Shown here: positions 8,145 to 10,646 of the stretch, one piece after another
Position numbering within the stretch: position 1 is the stretch's first letter
Layout: every line of letters starts with the position of its first letter
Assembly (NCBI GenBank): GCA_003695015.1
Contig: RFJD01000223.1
Location: 1-10,646 of the forward strand
Length of the DNA stretch: 10,646 bases
Source of the DNA: Verrucomicrobiota bacterium
GTDB taxonomy: Bacteria; Verrucomicrobiota; Verrucomicrobiia; Limisphaerales; J093
Reading direction: 5' to 3'
The notes under the pieces: generated by a model
What the model saw: the letters and a program-made list of their open reading frames with translations, nothing else
What the model was told of the DNA's origin: nothing
Database searches by the model: none
Program-made: the position numbers and the translations under genes

Positions 8145-8175
8145 AAAAAAGTCGGCAGCCTGAGCTTTCCGACTT
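8145..8175 (-). terminator. Intrinsic terminator-like hairpin in the nusA leader (possible attenuator)
   Basis: On the minus strand, AAGTCGG (8175-8169) pairs with CCGACTT (8155-8149), 7 bp around a 13-base loop. The strand continues as a run of T from 8150 to 8145, so the U-tract starts inside the base of the stem, as in standard Rho-independent terminators. It ends 23 bases before the nusA ATG and lies downstream of the predicted nusA promoter. No minus-strand gene exists upstream for it to terminate. The simplest reading is therefore premature termination inside the nusA leader, perhaps sensed by NusA itself. Autoregulation of nusA is known in other bacteria; here it is inference. Confidence 0.55.
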
Positions 8176-8213
8176 CACCGTGCTGGCCGCCCAGCGATGA
8201 ACTTAAGTGCGGA

Positions 8214-8243
8214 AAACTAGTCACGCCACGGCCCCGGCGTCAA
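8214..8243 (-). promoter_or_regulatory. Putative sigma-70-type promoter of the nusA operon
   Basis: Read on the minus strand: -35 TTGACG (8243-8238), an 18-bp spacer, and -10 TAGTTT (8219-8214). The -35 is a good match; the -10 keeps the key T, A and final T. Transcription would begin near 8207, giving a leader of about 85 bases that contains the terminator-like hairpin. A second TTGACC lies directly upstream but is badly spaced. The local A/T-rich patch at 8200-8220 contrasts with the surrounding GC-rich DNA. Confidence 0.5.
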
Positions 8244-8476
8244 GGTCAATTCCCCGGCCCGAAAGGGAGGCGGCGAACCGAAGGCCGGGGGAGGGGCGAT
8301 CGCCGGCCGGGCACACCGGCTCATGGGAACGAAAACATGCCACCTGCCCGGCTTGGCCCGGACGCCCTGCCCCCTTCGCCGAAAGCCCGGGAGGCCCGGA
8401 GTCGCGGTTCGCCAGCCTTCCCGGCGGGCAGCCGTCGCGGCCGGACGCCGACGCTCCCCCACTGCCGGGCCCCGCC
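8244..8476. other. Non-coding stretch between divergent nusA and rdx promoters
   Basis: A very GC-rich spacer. Short open frames exist on both strands, but they lack a ribosome-binding site, are rich in Arg/Pro/Gly and resemble no family that I know. I looked for tRNA, tmRNA, 6S, SRP and RNase P signatures and saw none. Several GGCC/CCGG-rich segments could fold, but none has a terminator U-tract. I see nothing here that I can name. Confidence 0.6.
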
Positions 8477-8505
8477 TTGACGGCCCGGAGGCGGGTGCTT
8501 ACCCT
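8477..8505 (+). promoter_or_regulatory. Putative sigma-70-type promoter upstream of the Rdx selenoprotein gene
   Basis: -35 TTGACG (8477-8482), exactly 17 bp, then -10 TACCCT (8500-8505). The -35 matches five of six consensus bases; the -10 has the essential T, A and final T only. Transcription would start around 8512, only about 11 bases before the ATG, so the mRNA would have a very short leader without a Shine-Dalgarno. It could drive the whole rdx-selC-selD-selA stretch. Confidence 0.45.
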
Positions 8506-8522
8506 GCCGCCGCGTTGCGACC

Positions 8523-8759
8523 ATGAAACCGGAGATCGTCATCGAATACTGCGCGGTTTGAAACTACGAGCCCCGTGCCGTCGGTCTGGCGGAGAAACTC
8601 ATGGCGTTCAAGCTGAACGTGGGCTCGATCAAGCTGATCCCCTCGACCGGGGGCGTGTTTGAGGTCAGCGTCAATGGCCAGAGCGTTTATTCCAAGAAAG
8701 CCACCGGGGAGTTCCCGGACGAGGAGGCTCTGGTCAGGAAGATCAAGTCGCTGCTCTGA
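8523..8759 (+). CDS. Rdx/SelW-family selenoprotein with in-frame UGA (Sec13, CxxU motif)
   Basis: A 78-residue thioredoxin-like selenoprotein, translated by reading the TGA at 8559-8561 as selenocysteine. It begins MKPEIVIEYCAV-Sec-NYEPRA, so Cys10 and Sec13 form the CxxU redox motif characteristic of Rdx proteins (SelW, SelT, SelH, bacterial SelW-like). The remainder, with LIPSTGGVFEVSVNGQSVYS, KKATGEFPDEEALVRKIKSL, matches the family's GxFEVxVxGxxIxSKK-xGxFPD pattern. The identical protein pattern on both sides of the TGA, in one frame, argues strongly against a stop or pseudogene. A SECIS-like hairpin follows at the right distance, and selC, selD and selA are immediately downstream. The function is probably a redox or peroxide-linked thiol oxidoreductase; physiological substrates of bacterial Rdx proteins are unknown. 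There is no Shine-Dalgarno before the ATG. Gene finders that stop at TGA would miss it. Confidence 0.92.
8578..8592 (+). promoter_or_regulatory. Bacterial SECIS-like hairpin of the rdx gene
   Basis: CCGTC (8578-8582) pairs with GGCGG (8588-8592), 5 bp including one G-U, around the loop GGUCU (8583-8587). The loop begins 21 bases after the UGA, within the usual spacing for bacterial SECIS elements, and GGUCU is the same apical loop as in the E. coli fdhF SECIS bound by SelB. The element lies inside the coding sequence, as expected in bacteria. Confidence 0.75.
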
Positions 8760-8797
8760 CGCCCGCCCCGGTCTGTCGGGGAACCGCAGGAGGCCCG

Positions 8798-8832
8798 CCG
8801 CCCCTCAGCGGGGCGGAAGGTCGTCTTTTTTT
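8798..8832 (+). terminator. Terminator-like hairpin and T-tract between rdx and selC
   Basis: CCGCCCC (8798-8804) pairs with GGGGCGG (8810-8816), a strong 7-bp stem with a 5-base loop. A run of seven T follows at 8826-8832. Nine bases separate the stem from the T-run, which is longer than in an efficient intrinsic terminator. Termination may be weak, leaving partial read-through into selC, or the T-run may belong to the tRNA leader. Confidence 0.35.
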
Positions 8833-8834
8833 CC

Positions 8835-8931
8835 GGAGAGTGAAGGGTGCCTGGTGGCCCCCGCGGTCTTCAAAACCGTTGTGCCGGCGTTCCGCGTCGG
8901 CAGGAGTGTTCGATTCGCTCCCTCTCCGCCA
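8835..8931 (+). tRNA. selC: tRNA-Sec (selC), anticodon UCA
   Basis: A 97-base tRNA with encoded CCA (8929-8931) and discriminator G8928. The anticodon loop CUUCAAA (8868-8874) carries UCA (8870-8872), which reads UGA; its stem is 8863-8867/8875-8879. The D-arm is the long tRNA-Sec type: six pairs (8845-8847 and 8849-8851 with 8856-8861, U8848 unpaired) closed by a 4-base UGGU loop. The variable arm is an 8-bp stem (8882-8889/8895-8902) with a 5-base loop. The T-loop is UUCGAUU (8909-8915) on a 5-bp stem. The acceptor GGAGAG pairs with CUCUCC, with G8842-C8921 possible if U8841 bulges. SerRS charges it with serine, SelA converts this to Sec, and SelB delivers it. It lies 61 bases before selD, probably on the same transcript. 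Confidence 0.96.
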
Positions 8932-8975
8932 CGTGTTTCCGGCGACCGGTCCCCCAAGGGCCGGCGCTCCGAGCG

Positions 8976-8995
8976 AAAGGAGGTGAGGCGCGTTG
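8976..8995 (+). promoter_or_regulatory. Strong Shine-Dalgarno deciding a TTG start for selD
   Basis: AAAGGAGGTGA (8976-8986) is an almost complete complement of the 16S rRNA 3' end, the best in the window. TTG (8993-8995) follows with 9 bases after GGAGG. In the selD frame, the preceding TGA at 8984 closes the frame, and no ATG or GTG exists between it and the Sec codon, so the TTG is the only sensible start. Confidence 0.88.
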
Positions 8996-10048
8996 TCTCG
9001 TGAAGACATCCGGCGGCTGACGTCGCTGGCTTCGTGCGCCGGGTGAGCGTCCAAACTGGGCCAACCGGCCCTGGCGCAGGTTCTGCGCCGTCTCCCGCCG
9101 CTCGATCATCCCCGACTGCTGGTCGGTTCCTCCACGGCCGACGACGCCGGGGTGTTCCGTCTCGACCGCGACCGCGCGCTGGTCCAGACGGTCGATTTCT
9201 TCACCCCGATCGTGGATGACCCACGCCGGTACGGGGAGATCGCCGCCGCCAACGCGTTGTCGGACGTCTATGCCATGGGCGGCCGGCCGTTGACGGCGTT
9301 GAACATCGTGGGGGTGCCGGAGGAGGCGCTGCCGCCGGAGGTGCTGGCCAAGATCCTCCAAGGTGGCCAGGCCACGGCAACCCGGGCCGGTTGCGTGGTG
9401 GTCGGGGGACACACCATCCGCAGCCCCGAACCGTTCTACGGTCTGGCGGTCACCGGCTTGGTTCATCCGCGCCGAATCATCACCAACGCCCGGGGCCGGC
9501 CCGGCGACCGGTTGATCCTGACCAAGCCCCTGGGGACGGGCATCGCCACCACCGGCATCAAACGGCAGCAGGCCTCGCCCGCCTTGGCGCGGGCGGCGGT
9601 CCGGACCATGCGGCAGTTGAACGAGGCGGGGGCCGTCCTGGCCGAGCGGGGGCTCGTCCGCGCCGGGACGGATGTGACCGGTTTCGGATTGCTCGGGCAC
9701 CTGGGCTCGCTTTGCCGGGCCAGCGGCGTGGGGGCCGAGTTGCAGGCCGCGGCCGTGCCGGTGTTGCATCGCGAGGTCTGGCGATTGCTGGCCGACGGCT
9801 GCGTGCCCGGGGGCACCCGGCAAAACCTCGAGGTGGCGGGGGCCTTCACCGAGTTCGATTCCGCCGTCACGCCGGAACAACGCCTCCTTTTGGCCGACGC
9901 GCAGACCAGCGGCGGGCTGTTGCTTTGTGTCCGGCCCCGACACGAGGACGCGGTGCTGGCCCTGCTTCGGTCCGCCCGCACCGTCTGCGCCGTCGTGATC
10001 GGCCGGTTGGTCCGCTCGCCGCAACCGCGCATCCTTGTCCTGCCATGA
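8993..10048 (+). CDS. selD: Selenophosphate synthetase SelD, itself a selenoprotein (Sec18)
   Basis: A 351-residue SelD, which makes monoselenophosphate from selenide and ATP, the donor for SelA (and for tRNA selenouridine where present). The TGA at 9044-9046 is in frame and encodes residue 18. The opening reads LTSLASCAG-Sec-ASKLGQPAL, and Sec18 and Lys21 align with catalytic Cys17 and Lys20 of E. coli SelD. Downstream, TADDAGV (48-54), TVDFFTPIVDDP, NALSDVYAMGG and VVGGHTI hold the ATP/metal-binding residues of the AIRS/PurM-like fold. The C-terminal half, with GTDVTGFGLLGHLG and ADAQTSGGLL, is complete. Length is normal only with the TTG start at 8993. Starting at the first downstream GTG (9152) would lose 53 residues and the catalytic Sec. 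Its stop overlaps selA as ATGA. SelD needing Sec implies a feedback on selenium supply. Confidence 0.97.
9073..9089 (+). promoter_or_regulatory. Bacterial SECIS-like hairpin of selD
   Basis: GGCGCA (9073-9078) pairs perfectly with TGCGCC (9084-9089) around the loop GGUUC (9079-9083), 32 bases after the UGA. The GCAGGUUCUGC core strongly resembles the GCAGGUCUGC tip of the E. coli fdhF SECIS. A second hairpin, GGGCC (9058-9062) with GGCCC (9067-9071), lies between it and the UGA and may stack below it or compete. Confidence 0.72.
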
Positions 10049-10646
10049 ACCCGCTGCGCGCCATTCCCGCCGTGGACAAGGTCCTGGCCGCCGTGGAAGC
10101 GGAGGCCGGACTGCCCCGGCCGCTGGTGGTGGCCGAAACCCGGGCGGCGTTGGAGGAACTCCGGCGTTCGTTGGCGGAACAACCGGCCGGAACGCCGCCG
10201 CCCTCGTTCGAGGCCGTGGTGGCCGGCGTTCGGGAACGCTTGGCCACCCTCCGGCGGCAGCGCCTCCGGCCGGTGATCAACGCCACCGGGGTGGTCCTCC
10301 ACACCAACCTCGGCCGCGCGCCGCTGGGGCCGGAAGCCCGCCAAGCCCTCGCCGAAGCCGCCGGCTACAGCAATCTGGAACTCGATCTGGCCACGGGGCG
10401 CCGGGGCGGCCGCGGAGCGTACGTCGAGCGCTGCCTGGCGTTGTTGTGCGAGGCCGGGGCCGCCACGGTGGTCAACAACTGCGCCGCCGCGTTGGTGCTG
10501 GTTTTGCGCCATCTGGCCCGGCCGCCCCGACACGAGGTCATCGTCGGCCGCGGCGAACTCGTCCAGATCGGCGGCGGGTTTCGCATCCCGGAGATCCTCG
10601 AAGCCAGCGGCGCGGTACTGCGGGAGGTCGGGACCACCAACCGGAC
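10045..10646 (+). CDS. selA: L-seryl-tRNA(Sec) selenium transferase SelA (5' part, cut by window edge)
   Basis: The first 200 residues of SelA, the PLP enzyme that converts Ser-tRNA-Sec to Sec-tRNA-Sec using selenophosphate. Signature segments appear in order: RPVINATGVVLHTNLGRAPL (75-94), YSNLELDLATGRRGGRG (108-124), VVNNCAAALVLVL (142-154), EVIVGRGELVQIGGGFRIPE (164-183) and EASGAVLREVGTTNR (186-200). The N-terminal helical tRNA-binding part (1-70) is present. The PLP lysine lies beyond the window. The ATG overlaps the selD stop (ATGA), and no ribosome-binding site is visible, so translation is probably coupled to selD. VGRGEL stands where most family members read VSRGEL, a mild change. Nothing suggests a defect in the visible part. 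Confidence 0.97.
   Translation, partial: MNPLRAIPAVDKVLAAVEAEAGLPRPLVVAETRAALEELRRSLAEQPAGTPPPSFEAVVAGVRERLATLRRQRLRPVINATGVVLHTNLGRAPLGPEARQALAEAAGYSNLELDLATGRRGGRGAYVERCLALLCEAGAATVVNNCAAALVLVLRHLARPPRHEVIVGRGELVQIGGGFRIPEILEASGAVLREVGTTNR

Noticed and set aside
8122..8178. In-frame GTG extension of NusA by 19 residues
   Set aside because: It would translate through the terminator-like hairpin and U-tract, and NusA proteins normally begin at the conserved MN-x-DLI segment.
8217..8462. Minus-strand open frame of 81 codons in the nusA-rdx spacer
   Set aside because: Arg/Pro/Gly-rich translation typical of GC-rich shadow frames, no ribosome-binding site, no family resemblance, and it spans the nusA -35 region.
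8757..8781. A hairpin with a GGTCTGT-containing loop (CCCCG/CGGGG) just after the rdx stop, suggesting a second Sec codon
   Set aside because: The loop is only about 10 bases past the TGA, too close for a bacterial SECIS, and the Rdx family normally ends about here.
9152..10048. SelD starting at GTG 9152
   Set aside because: It would lack the catalytic Sec/Cys and Lys and start in the middle of the DDAGV motif, with no ribosome-binding site.

Overview
This is a GC-rich bacterial chromosomal segment. Gene content and the style of IF2 (long Ala/Glu/Pro-rich N-terminal part, two IF2_N-like modules) fit a Verrucomicrobiota-like or similar deep-branching Gram-negative bacterium. The phylum is inferred from overall resemblance only and is weakly held. 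There is no insertion sequence, phage gene or CRISPR array.

Left edge (1-499, + strand): a two-gene toxin-antitoxin module of HicB/HicA type. The HicA toxin is only 59 residues, starts with GTG and overlaps the hicB stop by 4 bases, so simple gene calling would miss it.

Middle (486-8243, - strand): six genes in the same direction, read right to left: nusA, infB, rbfA, nrnA, a membrane-anchored protein with a degenerate staphylococcal-nuclease-like domain, and a CPBP-family membrane protease. The first four are a classic transcription/translation/RNA-turnover operon. A sigma-70-like promoter lies upstream of nusA. Between it and the nusA ATG lies a hairpin followed by a U-tract, which looks like an intrinsic terminator in the leader and suggests attenuation. 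rimP, often found upstream of nusA, is not here.

Right part (8477-10646, + strand): a compact selenocysteine locus, the most interesting part of the window. In order it holds: (1) a 78-residue Rdx/SelW-type selenoprotein with an in-frame UGA in a CxxU motif and a SECIS-like hairpin; (2) selC, the tRNA-Sec with UCA anticodon and long variable arm; (3) selD, selenophosphate synthetase, itself a selenoprotein with in-frame UGA at residue 18 and its own SECIS-like hairpin, starting at a TTG behind a near-perfect Shine-Dalgarno; (4) selA, overlapping selD by ATGA and cut by the window edge. SelD makes the selenium donor, SelA converts Ser-tRNA-Sec to Sec-tRNA-Sec, and both UGA-containing genes consume the product. 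Standard annotation would lose the Rdx gene and cut off the catalytic N-terminus of SelD.

The 233 bases between the divergent nusA and rdx promoters show no gene or RNA that I can support.
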